Assembly (NCBI GenBank): GCA_964568145.1 | Contig: CAZMOZ010000001.1 | Location: 62,001 to 126,000, forward strand | Source: DSVZ01 sp964568145 | Lineage (GTDB): Bacteria > Verrucomicrobiota > Verrucomicrobiia > Limisphaerales > J093 | Direction: 5' to 3' | DNA: 64,000 nucleotides | Part shown: positions 17,728 through 26,109 of the stretch, piece by piece | Position numbering within the stretch: position 1 is the stretch's first letter | Layout of the letters: the number at the start of each line of letters is the position of its first letter | The notes under the pieces: model-generated | The model's database searches: none | What the model saw: only the letters and a program-made list of their open reading frames with translations | What the model was told of the DNA's origin: nothing | Position numbers and translations under genes: made by a program

Positions 17728-18927
17728 TCACTCGGCAAAGCGATAGCGGCGCGGCGCCTCAGCCCGGGCGCCGAACAGCGCGCGTCCCAACCATTGGTAC
17801 GGTCCCAGGATCAAGGCCCCGACCAACACCCAGCGCCACAGCGTCGCGCCGGCGAACTGCCAGTCTGCCGTGGCGTGCCAGAGCATCGCGGCGACGTTTG
17901 CGACCAGCGCCAGCGGCAGCAGGAACTTCCAGGCGAAGTTCATGAGCTGGTCCGCGCGCAGCCGCGGCACCGTGCCGCGCAGCCAGATGAACCAGGCGAT
18001 GCACGCCAGCAGCTTCACCGCGAACCACGCGTAAGACGGCACCCAGTCCAGGAACGCCACCGGCGCGCGCCAGCCGCCGAGAAACAGCGTGAGGCCCACC
18101 GCGCTGATGGCGAACAGCGACAGGTATTCGCCCATGAAAAACAGCGCGTACTTGAAGCCCGAATATTCGACCAGGTGTCCGGCGATGATCTCCGATTCGC
18201 CTTCCGGCAGATCGAACGGCGCCCGGCTGGTCTTGGCGGTGGCGGCGGTCATGAACAGCGCAAAGGCGGCCAGCCCCCAGGGCGTGAACACGTGCCAGCG
18301 CGCCAGCCAGCCGCCGTACCAGCCGGCCTGGCTGTCCACGATGGCCGGCAGCGACAGCGTGCCGGTCACCAGCACTACCGTGAGCGCCGAGAGCACCAGT
18401 GGCATTTCGTAGCTGATGAGCTGGGCGATGGCCCGCATGGCGCCCAGCAGGGAATACTTGTTCCGGCTGCCCCAGCCGGCCATGAACACGGCGATTTCCG
18501 TGATGGACCCGACGGCAAAGAAGAATACCAAGCCGGCGTCAAGGTCCAGCGCCACCAGGTTGCGACCAAACGGGATCACTGAGTACGCGAGCAGCACGGG
18601 CACCACCTTGAGCAACGGCGCCAGGAAGTGAATCCACTGATCCGCCGAGCGCGGCCGGATGTCCTCCTTGGTGAGCATCTTCAAGCCGTCGGCCACGGGT
18701 TGCAGCAGACCGAACGGCCCCACGCGGTTGGGTCCGGGGCGGTTCTGGATGCGCGCCAGCCCTTTGCGCTCCAGCCAGGTGGTGAGGGCAAAGAGGCCCG
18801 CGAAGACCGCGGTGATCGTGGCGGCCGCCAGGAAAGCCGCCAGCCATGGGCGGGCCGGTTCCGGCGCCCAGTCCACCACCCCGCGGCCTGCCCAGATGAA
18901 GAGTTGGTCGAGGGTTTCCACCGTCAA
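17728..18927 (-). CDS. nuoH: NADH-quinone oxidoreductase subunit H
   Basis: 399 aa, about eight to nine membrane helices. Signatures: LERKGLARIQNRPGPNRVGP in the first loop, MLTKEDIRP, and the quinone-site loop SRAPFDLPEGESEIIAGHLV. The subunit forms the quinone entry chamber and joins the soluble arm to the membrane arm. No ATG is in place; TTG (18925-18927) and GTG (18919-18921) are the candidate starts. It is the first gene of this operon. The soluble-arm genes and nuoI are absent from the window, so the complex must be completed by a second locus or is a partial variant. Confidence 0.93.
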   Translation of the reverse strand: MTVETLDQLFIWAGRGVVDWAPEPARPWLAAFLAAATITAVFAGLFALTTWLERKGLARIQNRPGPNRVGPFGLLQPVADGLKMLTKEDIRPRSADQWIHFLAPLLKVVPVLLAYSVIPFGRNLVALDLDAGLVFFFAVGSITEIAVFMAGWGSRNKYSLLGAMRAIAQLISYEMPLVLSALTVVLVTGTLSLPAIVDSQAGWYGGWLARWHVFTPWGLAAFALFMTAATAKTSRAPFDLPEGESEIIAGHLVEYSGFKYALFFMGEYLSLFAISAVGLTLFLGGWRAPVAFLDWVPSYAWFAVKLLACIAWFIWLRGTVPRLRADQLMNFAWKFLLPLALVANVAAMLWHATADWQFAGATLWRWVLVGALILGPYQWLGRALFGARAEAPRRYRFAE

Positions 18928-19376
18928 CGCGGCCGGATGCTACGGGAAGGTCCCACGGCCTGCCAACGCCGGTTTTCTCAAATCCCGGCGCGAAGCTTCA
19001 CGCCGACTGGCCGTGCCCTGGCGGGGTGAGCGGGCCAATCCGCAGGCTGGGAGCAATCGCGGTTCAACCTGAAAAACCGAAGTTCCACAGGCGTGGTCGC
19101 CCGGACCACCGCGAACATCGGCTTTTGGATTCAACAGGCGCGACTCGGCTCCCGCGAACGCCGCCCCGCCCATCATCGCTTCCTGTAGATGAGGAACACT
19201 TGGTGACCGGGCGTTACTTGGTGCTGTACTATATGGTGGATTGCGCTAAAAGAACCCCAACTTTACGCAGAGCATTCCGCCCTGTGGCCGCACCAAGTGG
19301 CAGACGTGTCAAGGCATCGCACGGTTCAGAATGGGCGAGATCGCTCCGCGCAAAGAACACGGGAATGCGGGGAACC
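18928..19376. other. divergent intergenic region before nuoH and the sensor kinase
   Basis: About 450 bases from which nuoH (minus) and the kinase (plus) diverge, so it must hold both promoters. It includes an open frame in phase with the kinase, but composition and start context suggest that part is untranslated. No clear RNA gene or operator was recognised. Confidence 0.4.
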
Positions 19377-21950
19377 ATGGCAACGGAGGCAACAAATGGC
19401 CCGGCACTGCCGGGCAGATGGTACGTCCAAGCCGCAGGCTTGACAGGCATCTGCTGGCTGGCCGCGGCAGCGGGTCTGGCGGTGTTCGACGGGGGAACCT
19501 ACCCCGGCGCGCGCGCGCTCGTTTACGGCGGAGGCGTGGCGGTGTTGCTGCTCCATCGCTGGCGGGCTGTTCCAGCCTTGTTTCTGGGCGTCCTGCTCGG
19601 CGCTGTAGTCCATCGTCTCCCGTTCGGCCCGGCGATTCTCATGGCTGGTCTGGCCACCGTCGAGGCCGCGGCTGGCGCGTGGATTGCGCGGCGTCTGGCG
19701 GGCGGCGTCAACTTCCTGGGCTCTTTGGAGGGCTTTGGCCGGTTTGTGCTGGCCACCGGTGTGGGCCTGCCGGTGATCTGGCTGGCCGGGGAATATTTTC
19801 TCATCGGGCGCGGCACCAATCCAGATCTTGCGGTGTGGGTGCAGCGTTGGCTGGCGTACGGCTTGAGCGCGCTGGTGCTGGCCCCGGTGCTGGTGCTGCT
19901 GGCGACTCATCCGCCCACGCGCTGGAACTGGCCCAAGATCCGGGAGTTTGGCGTGGTGTCCGTGGCCACGCTCGCCAGCGCGGGGTACGCCTTTGCGGGC
20001 TCCCCGGAGATACTTCCCCTCGACCTGATGATGGCGTACCTGCCGGTGCCGTTGGTAGTGGCGTCGGCGTTGCGCTTCAGTCCTCGGGAAACCGCCTTCC
20101 TGGTGTTGATGGTGGGGGCGGTCGTCCTGACGGGGATGAAGTTCAACCTGGGCTTGTTCGCCAATCTGCCCCCCGGCTTCGAGACGCTGGCGGCCGAAGC
20201 TTACGTGGCCACGACCGGGTTGCTGGGCATGATCGCCGCCATTGTGGTGGCGCAACGGCGGCGCGCCCAGGAAGCGTTGCGGCAGGCGAACCTGGCCCTC
20301 GAGGAACGCGTCGCGGAACGCACCCGACAGCTCGAAGCGGACAACGCCGCCCGGCGCTCGGCGGAACAGGCGTTGCAGCTCAGCGAAGCCCGGTCGCGAG
20401 AGCAATTCACCGAACTGAGCCAGATTTACCGGCACACCCCGGTGGGCCTGTGCGTGCTGGACCGGCAACTGCGCTTTGAACGGGTGAACGAATACTTGGC
20501 GCGATCCAACGGTCGGCCGACCGAGGCTCACGTGGGAAATGAACTGGCCGCGGTTGCGCCCGCTTTGGCCGAAGCGCTGACTGCAAAGTTGCAGGCCGTG
20601 CTCGAAACCGGCGAGCCCGTGCTCGATTTCGAGTTTTCCGTCCCCGCGCCGGACAACACCAGCGAGCCGCGTCGCTGGCTGGCCAGCTTCCATCCGCGTG
20701 GGGCCAATGGCGGCGAGGTGACCGGCCTGTTTCTCGCGATGACGGATGTCACCGAACAGCGGCGCACGGAGGAAGCCTTGCGGCGGAGCGAGGCGCAACG
20801 CGCTCGCGCCGAGGCGTTTGCGCGGACGATGGTCCTGCACATTGGCCTGGACGGGCGGTTCCTGCGGGTGCCGCCGGCGTTCTGCGAGTTGTTGGGCTAC
20901 AGCGAAGCCGAACTATTGAACCTGCACTTCAACGACGTGACCCACCCGGAAGACCGGGAGCGCGGGTTGGATTTGCTGGAGCAACTCCTGAACGGGAAGG
21001 TGCGCAACATCGAGTTCGAGAAAAGGTACGTCGGCAAGGACGGCCGCGTGGTCTGGGTGTACCTCGATTCGATCATGGTGAACGGCGATGCCGGCCGCCC
21101 GTTGCACTTCATCACCTACATCCGGGACATCACCCAGCGGAAAGCGGCGGAGGCGGCGGTGGAGGCGGCGAGGTCGGATCTGGAACTGCGGGTGATGGAA
21201 CGAACGGCCGAGTTGCGGGAGGCCAATGAGGTGCTCACCCGCGAAATCGCGCAGCGCAAGCTGGCGGAAGCCCGGCACCTGCAGGCCCTGAGCCGCCTGG
21301 TGGATTTGCAGGAAACCGAGCGCACGTCCGTCGCGCGCGAACTGCACGACCAACTCGGCCAGGAACTCAACGCCCTCAACCTCGGCATCAATCTGCTGCG
21401 CCACCGCCTGGGCGATCCCCGGACCTTGGAGGAGGAAATCCAGCGGCTGGGTGATCTGGCGTCCCGGCTGGTCCAGGCGATGCACCGCATGGCGTGGGAG
21501 CTGCGCCCGCCCGCCCTGGACGACTTTGGTCTTGATGTTGCGCTGCAACGCTTCAGCATCGAATGGTCACAACGGGCGAAGGTGCCGGTGAAGTTTCACA
21601 GCCAGAACATGGGAATCGAACGCCTGCCCTTGCGGGTGGAGACCGCGCTTTACCGCGTGGCCCAGGAGGCGCTCTCCAACGTGTACTACCATGCCCGCGC
21701 CCACGCCGTGAGCCTGTTGCTGCAACGGCGCGACGACACCATGACGCTGATCGTCGAGGACGACGGCCAGGGCTTTGACGTGGACGCCTTGTCGCGGGAC
21801 GGCGACATCCGCAAGCGCCTCGGACTGGTGGGCATGGAGGAGCGGATACTGCTGATCGGCGGCACGCTCACCATCGAATCCAACCCCGGCGAGGGCACCA
21901 CCGTGCTGGCCAATGTCCCGTTGCCCATCGCCACCACACCCCCCGACTGA
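19377..21950 (+). CDS. MASE1-type membrane sensor histidine kinase with two PAS domains
   Basis: About 857 aa. The N-terminal third has eight or so membrane helices of MASE1 type (WYVQAAGLTGICWLAAAAGL onward). A coiled linker, a PAS domain (ELSQIYRHTPVGLCVLDRQL), a second PAS with PAC (SEAELLNLHFNDVTHPEDRE) and another coiled linker follow. The HisKA_3 box is TSVARELHDQLGQELNALNL, with the phosphorylated His at about 657. The ATPase domain shows VAQEALSNVYYHARA, VEDDGQGFD and GLVGMEERILLIGG. This is the NarX/DegS-type kinase class, matched to the NarL-type regulator 3 nt downstream. The start is uncertain; an ATG at 19365 would add four residues. Confidence 0.87.
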   Translation: MATEATNGPALPGRWYVQAAGLTGICWLAAAAGLAVFDGGTYPGARALVYGGGVAVLLLHRWRAVPALFLGVLLGAVVHRLPFGPAILMAGLATVEAAAGAWIARRLAGGVNFLGSLEGFGRFVLATGVGLPVIWLAGEYFLIGRGTNPDLAVWVQRWLAYGLSALVLAPVLVLLATHPPTRWNWPKIREFGVVSVATLASAGYAFAGSPEILPLDLMMAYLPVPLVVASALRFSPRETAFLVLMVGAVVLTGMKFNLGLFANLPPGFETLAAEAYVATTGLLGMIAAIVVAQRRRAQEALRQANLALEERVAERTRQLEADNAARRSAEQALQLSEARSREQFTELSQIYRHTPVGLCVLDRQLRFERVNEYLARSNGRPTEAHVGNELAAVAPALAEALTAKLQAVLETGEPVLDFEFSVPAPDNTSEPRRWLASFHPRGANGGEVTGLFLAMTDVTEQRRTEEALRRSEAQRARAEAFARTMVLHIGLDGRFLRVPPAFCELLGYSEAELLNLHFNDVTHPEDRERGLDLLEQLLNGKVRNIEFEKRYVGKDGRVVWVYLDSIMVNGDAGRPLHFITYIRDITQRKAAEAAVEAARSDLELRVMERTAELREANEVLTREIAQRKLAEARHLQALSRLVDLQETERTSVARELHDQLGQELNALNLGINLLRHRLGDPRTLEEEIQRLGDLASRLVQAMHRMAWELRPPALDDFGLDVALQRFSIEWSQRAKVPVKFHSQNMGIERLPLRVETALYRVAQEALSNVYYHARAHAVSLLLQRRDDTMTLIVEDDGQGFDVDALSRDGDIRKRLGLVGMEERILLIGGTLTIESNPGEGTTVLANVPLPIATTPPD

Positions 21951-21953
21951 ACC

Positions 21954-22607
21954 ATGCCCGCCGTCCGCGTTATCCTTGCCGACGACCACGCCGTGTTGCG
22001 CGAAGGCCTCGCCTTGTTGATCAACAGCCAGCCGGGCTTGAAGGTGGTGGGCCAGGCCCGCGACGGACAGCAGGTCGTCGAGATGGCCCGCGCGCTGAAG
22101 CCCGACGTGGTCGTGCTGGACCTTTCCATGCCCGTGCTGGGCGGCCTGGACGCCACCCGCCAGTTGAAGGCGGACCACCCGCGCGTGCGGGTCGTCGCCC
22201 TGACGATGCACGAGGATGAGAGTTACCTGGTCGGCCTGCTGCGCGCCGGGGCCGACGGTTATGTGTTGAAACGCTCCGCGTCGGAGCTGCTCATCGAGAC
22301 CATCCGCGACGTCGCGGCCGGCAAGTGCCGGTTCGACGCCTCGCTCTCCGAGAAAGCGCTGGTCAAGGAGTTCCGGAACGAGGCGGAACCGGTCGGGGCC
22401 GGCCGCGATCTCAGCGACCGCGAGGAACAGGTGCTCCGCCTGCTCGCCTGGGGTTACGCCAACAAGGACGTGGCCGACAAGCTCAAGCTCAGCGTCAAGA
22501 CGGTCGAGACCTACCGGCAGCGCATCGCGGACAAGCTGGGCCTGCGGGGCCGCGTGGAAATCGTCCAGTACGCCATGCAGCAGGGCTGGATGCAGCAGGA
22601 GCCGTAG
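21954..22607 (+). CDS. NarL/LuxR-family response regulator
   Basis: 217 aa. The receiver domain (residues 1-120) has the acidic pair LADDH, the phospho-acceptor Asp in PDVVVLDLSMP (about 56) and the Lys in GYVLKRSA. The C-terminal HTH reads LSDREEQVLRLLAWGYANKD, followed by VADKLKLSVKTVETYRQRI, the classical LuxR DNA-recognition helix. It follows the kinase gene by 3 nt and is its likely partner. Target genes cannot be read from this window. Confidence 0.95.
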   Translation: MPAVRVILADDHAVLREGLALLINSQPGLKVVGQARDGQQVVEMARALKPDVVVLDLSMPVLGGLDATRQLKADHPRVRVVALTMHEDESYLVGLLRAGADGYVLKRSASELLIETIRDVAAGKCRFDASLSEKALVKEFRNEAEPVGAGRDLSDREEQVLRLLAWGYANKDVADKLKLSVKTVETYRQRIADKLGLRGRVEIVQYAMQQGWMQQEP

Positions 22608-22752
22608 CTGCCAGCCGTCCGCAGGCGCATCTCAATTTGCTGCTGGCAGCAAGGCCCGTAGGGGCCCAGGCGGGCTCGCCTGGGGTCGTGCCACGGGTGA
22701 CCCGCCTGCGGGAACCGCAGTCTGATGACCGCAACCGCCCTCAGCGCCGCGC
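22608..22752. repeat. convergent intergenic gap filled by dispersed repeats (AAATTGAGATGCGC family, reversed; hairpin module copy 2)
   Basis: Bases 22625-22638 carry GCGCATCTCAATTT, the reverse complement of the 14-base core seen at 28448, 37175 and 47036. At 22664-22705 lies a second copy of the GGCCCAGGCG / CGCCTGGG hairpin module found at 5226. No gene is present. Confidence 0.6.
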
Positions 22753-24573
22753 CTACTGCCAGATCATGTCGTTCACCGTCCGGCCGGCCGGGATGAACGG
22801 CAGCACGTGCTCGGTGTATGGCGTGATGATGTCCAGGACGTACGGCTCCTTCGAGGCGAGCATCCGCTCGATCGCGCCGCGCAGGTCCCTGCGGTACATG
22901 ACGCGCTCGCACGGCACGTTGAAGGCGCGCGCGATGGCGACGAAGTCCGGATAAATCTGCTGCCGGCGCTGGGGGTCGCCGAGATACGTGTGCCCGCGGT
23001 TGCTGTTGTAGAAGCGGTCCTCCCACTGCACCACCATGCCCAGGTGCTGGTTGTTGAGGATCATCGCCTTGGCGGCGATGCCCTCAATGTGCGCCATGGC
23101 CAGCTCCTGCACGTTCATCAGGAACGAGCCGTCGCCGTCAATGTCAATAACCTGCTTGTCCGGGCACGCCACCTTGGCGCCCAAGGCCGCCGGATAGCCG
23201 TAGCCCATGGCCCCGAGTCCCGCGCTGGTGATGAACTGGCGCGGCCGGTCAAACTGGTAAAACTGGCCGGCCCACATCTGGTGCTGACCCACGCCGGTGG
23301 TGATGATGGCGTCGCCACCGGTGAGTTCGTACAGCAGGGCGATGGCTTCCTGGGGCAGGATGACCTGCCCGGGGTCGCCGCCCATATGATCGCGCACGTG
23401 CTGGGACTTGAGCACCTCCGGCGTGAGCTGCCAGCGTAACGGCCCCCGGGCCTTGAGCTCCGCCACGCGCTGATGCCAGGCGCTGAATTTCTTCTGGATC
23501 GGCCGCTCGGCCAGCAGAGCGTTCAGGCGCGTCAACGCGTACTTGATGTCGCTGACGATCGGCAGGTGGACCAGCCGGTTCTTGTTGATCTCCGAGGGGT
23601 CAATGTCCACGTGGACGATGGTGCCGTGCTCGCAAAATTTCTCGACCTTCCCGGTCACGCGGTCGTCGAAGCGCACGCCGAAGGCCAGCAGCAGGTCGGC
23701 CTCGGCCACGGCCCAGTTCGCGTAGGCGGCGCCATGCATGCCCAGCCATTTCAAGGACAGCGGGTCTGTTTCGGGGAAGACACCGCAGCCCATGATGGTG
23801 GTGGTGACCGGGATGCCCGTGGCGTTGACGAACCGGCGCAGTTCCCCGGCCGCGCCGCTCGTGACGATGCCGCCGCCGCAATACAGCACCGGGCGCTCGG
23901 CCTTTTCGATGAGACCGATGATTTCGTGCAGCGCCACCTCGTCGGCGCGCTGGTCGGGGTTGTACCCACGCAATTCCACCGTGTCCGGCCAGACGGGCTG
24001 GGCGCGCTGCTGCTGCACGTTCTTGGGCAGGTCAATCACCACCGGGCCGGGCCGCCCGGTTTGCGCGATGTAAAACGCCTCCTTGACGATGCGCGGGATG
24101 GTGTTGATGTCGGTGACCAGATAGCTGTGCTTCACCACTGGCAGGGTCATGCCGAAGATGTCGGTTTCCTGGAACGCCCCCTTGCCGATCATCGCCTGCG
24201 GCACCTGTCCGGTGATGGCGACCAGCGGCACCGAATCCATGTACGCGTCCGCAATGCCGGTGACCAGGTTGGTGGCGCCGGGACCACTGGTGGCCATGCA
24301 CACGCCGGCCTTGCCGATCGCCCGCGCGTAGCCTTCCGCGGCGAACACTCCGCCCTGTTCATGCCGGGGGAGGTAGGTGCGGATTTGCTTCGAGCGGGTG
24401 AGCGCCTGGTGGATTTCCATGCTCGCTCCGCCCGGATAGGCGAAAATGACCTCGACGCCTTCGCGTTCGAGGGCTTTCACCAGGATTTCGCTGCCTTGCA
24501 TGGCGGGGCCCAGGGTGCCGCGCCGGGCGGCGGTCTTGGTTGCTGTTTTCGTGGCTTTGCTCGTCTTGCTCAT
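22753..24573 (-). CDS. ilvB: acetolactate synthase, large (catalytic) subunit
   Basis: 606 aa. It condenses two pyruvates, or pyruvate and 2-oxobutyrate, in branched-chain amino acid synthesis, using ThDP, FAD and Mg. Visible features: FAYPGGASMEIHQAL at the ThDP pyrimidine domain, the catalytic Glu in RHEQGGVFAAEGYAR, the FAD region, and the Mg/ThDP motif DGDGSFLMNVQELAMA with its partner NNQHLGMVVQWEDRFY. The first 25 residues form a Lys/Thr-rich extension. No regulatory small subunit (ilvN) lies next to it, since the neighbours face other ways. Expression appears controlled by a leader peptide and intrinsic terminator 40-175 bases upstream. Confidence 0.95.
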   Translation of the reverse strand: MSKTSKATKTATKTAARRGTLGPAMQGSEILVKALEREGVEVIFAYPGGASMEIHQALTRSKQIRTYLPRHEQGGVFAAEGYARAIGKAGVCMATSGPGATNLVTGIADAYMDSVPLVAITGQVPQAMIGKGAFQETDIFGMTLPVVKHSYLVTDINTIPRIVKEAFYIAQTGRPGPVVIDLPKNVQQQRAQPVWPDTVELRGYNPDQRADEVALHEIIGLIEKAERPVLYCGGGIVTSGAAGELRRFVNATGIPVTTTIMGCGVFPETDPLSLKWLGMHGAAYANWAVAEADLLLAFGVRFDDRVTGKVEKFCEHGTIVHVDIDPSEINKNRLVHLPIVSDIKYALTRLNALLAERPIQKKFSAWHQRVAELKARGPLRWQLTPEVLKSQHVRDHMGGDPGQVILPQEAIALLYELTGGDAIITTGVGQHQMWAGQFYQFDRPRQFITSAGLGAMGYGYPAALGAKVACPDKQVIDIDGDGSFLMNVQELAMAHIEGIAAKAMILNNQHLGMVVQWEDRFYNSNRGHTYLGDPQRRQQIYPDFVAIARAFNVPCERVMYRRDLRGAIERMLASKEPYVLDIITPYTEHVLPFIPAGRTVNDMIWQ

Positions 24574-24615
24574 GTGTGTTCTCTGACTGATTGGCCGTCG
24601 CCGGTCCCGGGGAAC

Positions 24616-24646
24616 AAAAAGCCCACGACTGGCGGCCAGCCGTGGG
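24616..24646 (-). terminator. intrinsic terminator/attenuator in the ilvB leader
   Basis: On the minus strand an 11-bp stem (CCCACGGCTGG with CCAGTCGTGGG, one wobble pair) closes a 3-nt loop and is followed by CTTTTTG. It lies 42 bases before the ilvB start codon and 21 bases after the leader-peptide stop, which is the position of a transcription attenuator. Confidence 0.85.
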
Positions 24647-24666
24647 TTCTTTGTGCAAATCTTGAC

Positions 24667-24747
24667 TCAAGCGCGACAAAGCCCCGCGGCGGCGCCGTTG
24701 GCTACAACGACCACCAGCAGCAGAGCCTTGTTCGCAAACCGTTTCAT
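24667..24747 (-). CDS. ilvB leader (attenuator) peptide
   Basis: A 26-codon frame starting MKRFANKA and containing three consecutive Leu codons (CTG CTG CTG) followed by four Val codons (GTG GTC GTT GTA), then ending at TGA (24667-24669). A run of Leu and Val codons just before an intrinsic terminator is the classical layout of branched-chain attenuators: stalling at scarce Leu- or Val-tRNA would favour the antiterminator fold. The TGA is 21 bases before the hairpin. The likely promoter lies only about 12 bases upstream, so the leader may be nearly leaderless. Confidence 0.82.
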   Translation of the reverse strand: MKRFANKALLLVVVVANGAAAGLCRA

Positions 24748-24758
24748 CTGGCGGGCGA

Positions 24759-24786
24759 TTGATAGCGCCGCGGCGGGCGCTGTCAA
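24759..24786 (-). promoter_or_regulatory. predicted promoter of the ilvB leader
   Basis: On the minus strand TTGACA (24786-24781) and TATCAA (24764-24759) are separated by 16 nt. The -35 box is a perfect consensus. The -10 box ends 11 bases before the leader-peptide ATG, leaving almost no 5' untranslated region. Confidence 0.6.
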
Positions 24787-24847
24787 GCTTCGCTTTGACC
24801 ACCGCTATCCAGGCAGCCGTAACGCTGGGCTCCGCCCGGCGCCGCCA

Positions 24848-24908
24848 GGTGAGTCACCCCTCGCCGAGGGGCGACGTACTCCGGCCTCTGAGCCAGAGGC
24901 CGGCCACC
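24848..24908. repeat. dispersed double-hairpin module downstream of galM (copy 1)
   Basis: Two hairpins in a row: CCCCTC / GAGGGG with a 3-nt loop, then CCGGCCTCTG / CAGAGGCCGG, a perfect 10-bp stem with an AGC loop. A related module lies at 46856-46915. It abuts the galM stop and may act as its transcript end. Confidence 0.6.
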
Positions 24909-26060
24909 TTACCGCGCGGAGAATTTGTGGACCGTGGTGGTCTTGTACACCTGGCCGGGACGCAGCACCGTGCTGGGAAACATCGGCTGGTTCGGCGAGT
25001 CCGGGAAGTGCTGGGTCTCGAGGCAGAAGGCGAAGTGCTGCCGGTACACCTGGCCGCCTTTGCCGGTGAGGGTGCCGTCCAGGAAATTGCCGCTGTAGAA
25101 TTGCACCCCCGGCTGGTTGGTCCGGATCTCCAGCACGCGACCGGTCTTCGGCTCGTACACCGTGGCGCACGGCCCCGGCCTGCCGCCGCCGTGGCGCAAC
25201 ACGAAGTTGTGGTCGTAGCCCTGGGGGTCGTTGGTCAACTGTTTCAGGTCGCGGCCGATCGGCTTGGACTTCGTGAAGTCCATCGGCGTGCCCGCCACCG
25301 GGGCAATTTCGCCGGTCGGGATGAGCGTGTCGTCCACCGGGGTGAACCGGTCCGCGAAGAGCGTCAGTTCGTGGCCGTAGATGTCGCCGCCGCCGGCGAG
25401 GTTCCAGTAGGTGTGGTTGGTGAGGTTGACCACGGTGGGTTTGTCGGTGGTGGCTTCGTAATCCATGACCAGTTCGTTGTCGTTGGTCAGCGTGTAAACC
25501 ACCGTGGCCTTCAACGTGCCGGGATAGCCTTCCTCGCCGTCCGGGCTCGTGGAGGTGAACTTGACCGCCACGCCGTTCGGCACGGTGACCGGCTCCGCCG
25601 CCCACACGACCTTGTCAAAGCCTTTGATGCCGCCGTGGAGCGCGTTCGGACCGTTGTTCGCCGCCAGGGTGTACGTCTTGCCCTCGAGCGTGAAGCGAGC
25701 CTTCGCAATCCGGTTCGCGTACCGCCCGACCACGCAGCCGAAGTACGGGTGGCCCTTGAGGTAGCGGTCGAGGTTGTCGAAGCCCAGGACGATGTCGCCC
25801 ATCTCGCCGTTGCGGTCGGGCGTGTGGATTTCCGTGATGATGCAGCCGTAGGTCATCACCTTGACGGTGAGGCCGTGGGCGTTGCGGAGCGTGTAGAGGT
25901 CAACCGCCGCGCCGTCCGGCGTGTGACCGAACGGCGCCTGGGTGAGCGAGGCTTTCATGGAGGTTTGCTTGGATTTGCCGCACGGGCAGGCGCAACCGGC
26001 GGTGAGCGCGGCGGCGAGCAACGCCGCCAACAGACTGGTTGGAACGGAACTGGTTTTCAT
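24909..26060 (-). CDS. galM: aldose 1-epimerase (galactose mutarotase), predicted lipoprotein
   Basis: 383 aa. It interconverts alpha and beta anomers of aldoses. Visible active-site features: GRYANRIAKARF, the His in NALHGGIKGFDKVVW, the catalytic His in NLTNHTYWNLAG, the substrate Asp in GYDHNFVL, and the catalytic Glu in FCLETQHFPDSPN. The N-terminus (MKTSSVPTSLLAALLAAALT, then AGC) is a lipoprotein signal with a lipobox Cys, so the enzyme is probably attached to a membrane facing the periplasm. The ATG at 26058-26060 gives this signal; an upstream in-frame extension would not. The sugar symporter gene ends 49 bases upstream, suggesting joint action in sugar uptake. Confidence 0.93.
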   Translation of the reverse strand: MKTSSVPTSLLAALLAAALTAGCACPCGKSKQTSMKASLTQAPFGHTPDGAAVDLYTLRNAHGLTVKVMTYGCIITEIHTPDRNGEMGDIVLGFDNLDRYLKGHPYFGCVVGRYANRIAKARFTLEGKTYTLAANNGPNALHGGIKGFDKVVWAAEPVTVPNGVAVKFTSTSPDGEEGYPGTLKATVVYTLTNDNELVMDYEATTDKPTVVNLTNHTYWNLAGGGDIYGHELTLFADRFTPVDDTLIPTGEIAPVAGTPMDFTKSKPIGRDLKQLTNDPQGYDHNFVLRHGGGRPGPCATVYEPKTGRVLEIRTNQPGVQFYSGNFLDGTLTGKGGQVYRQHFAFCLETQHFPDSPNQPMFPSTVLRPGQVYKTTTVHKFSAR

Positions 26061-26109
26061 GTTCAGACTTAAAAGCAAAGCCAGACCACTGGCCGGCGCA
26101 AGCCCGCGT

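Noticed and set aside
18928..19376. Extension of the histidine kinase start to about 19026
   Set aside because: The added residues are low-complexity and lack membrane segments; starts at 19365 or 19377 fit the family.
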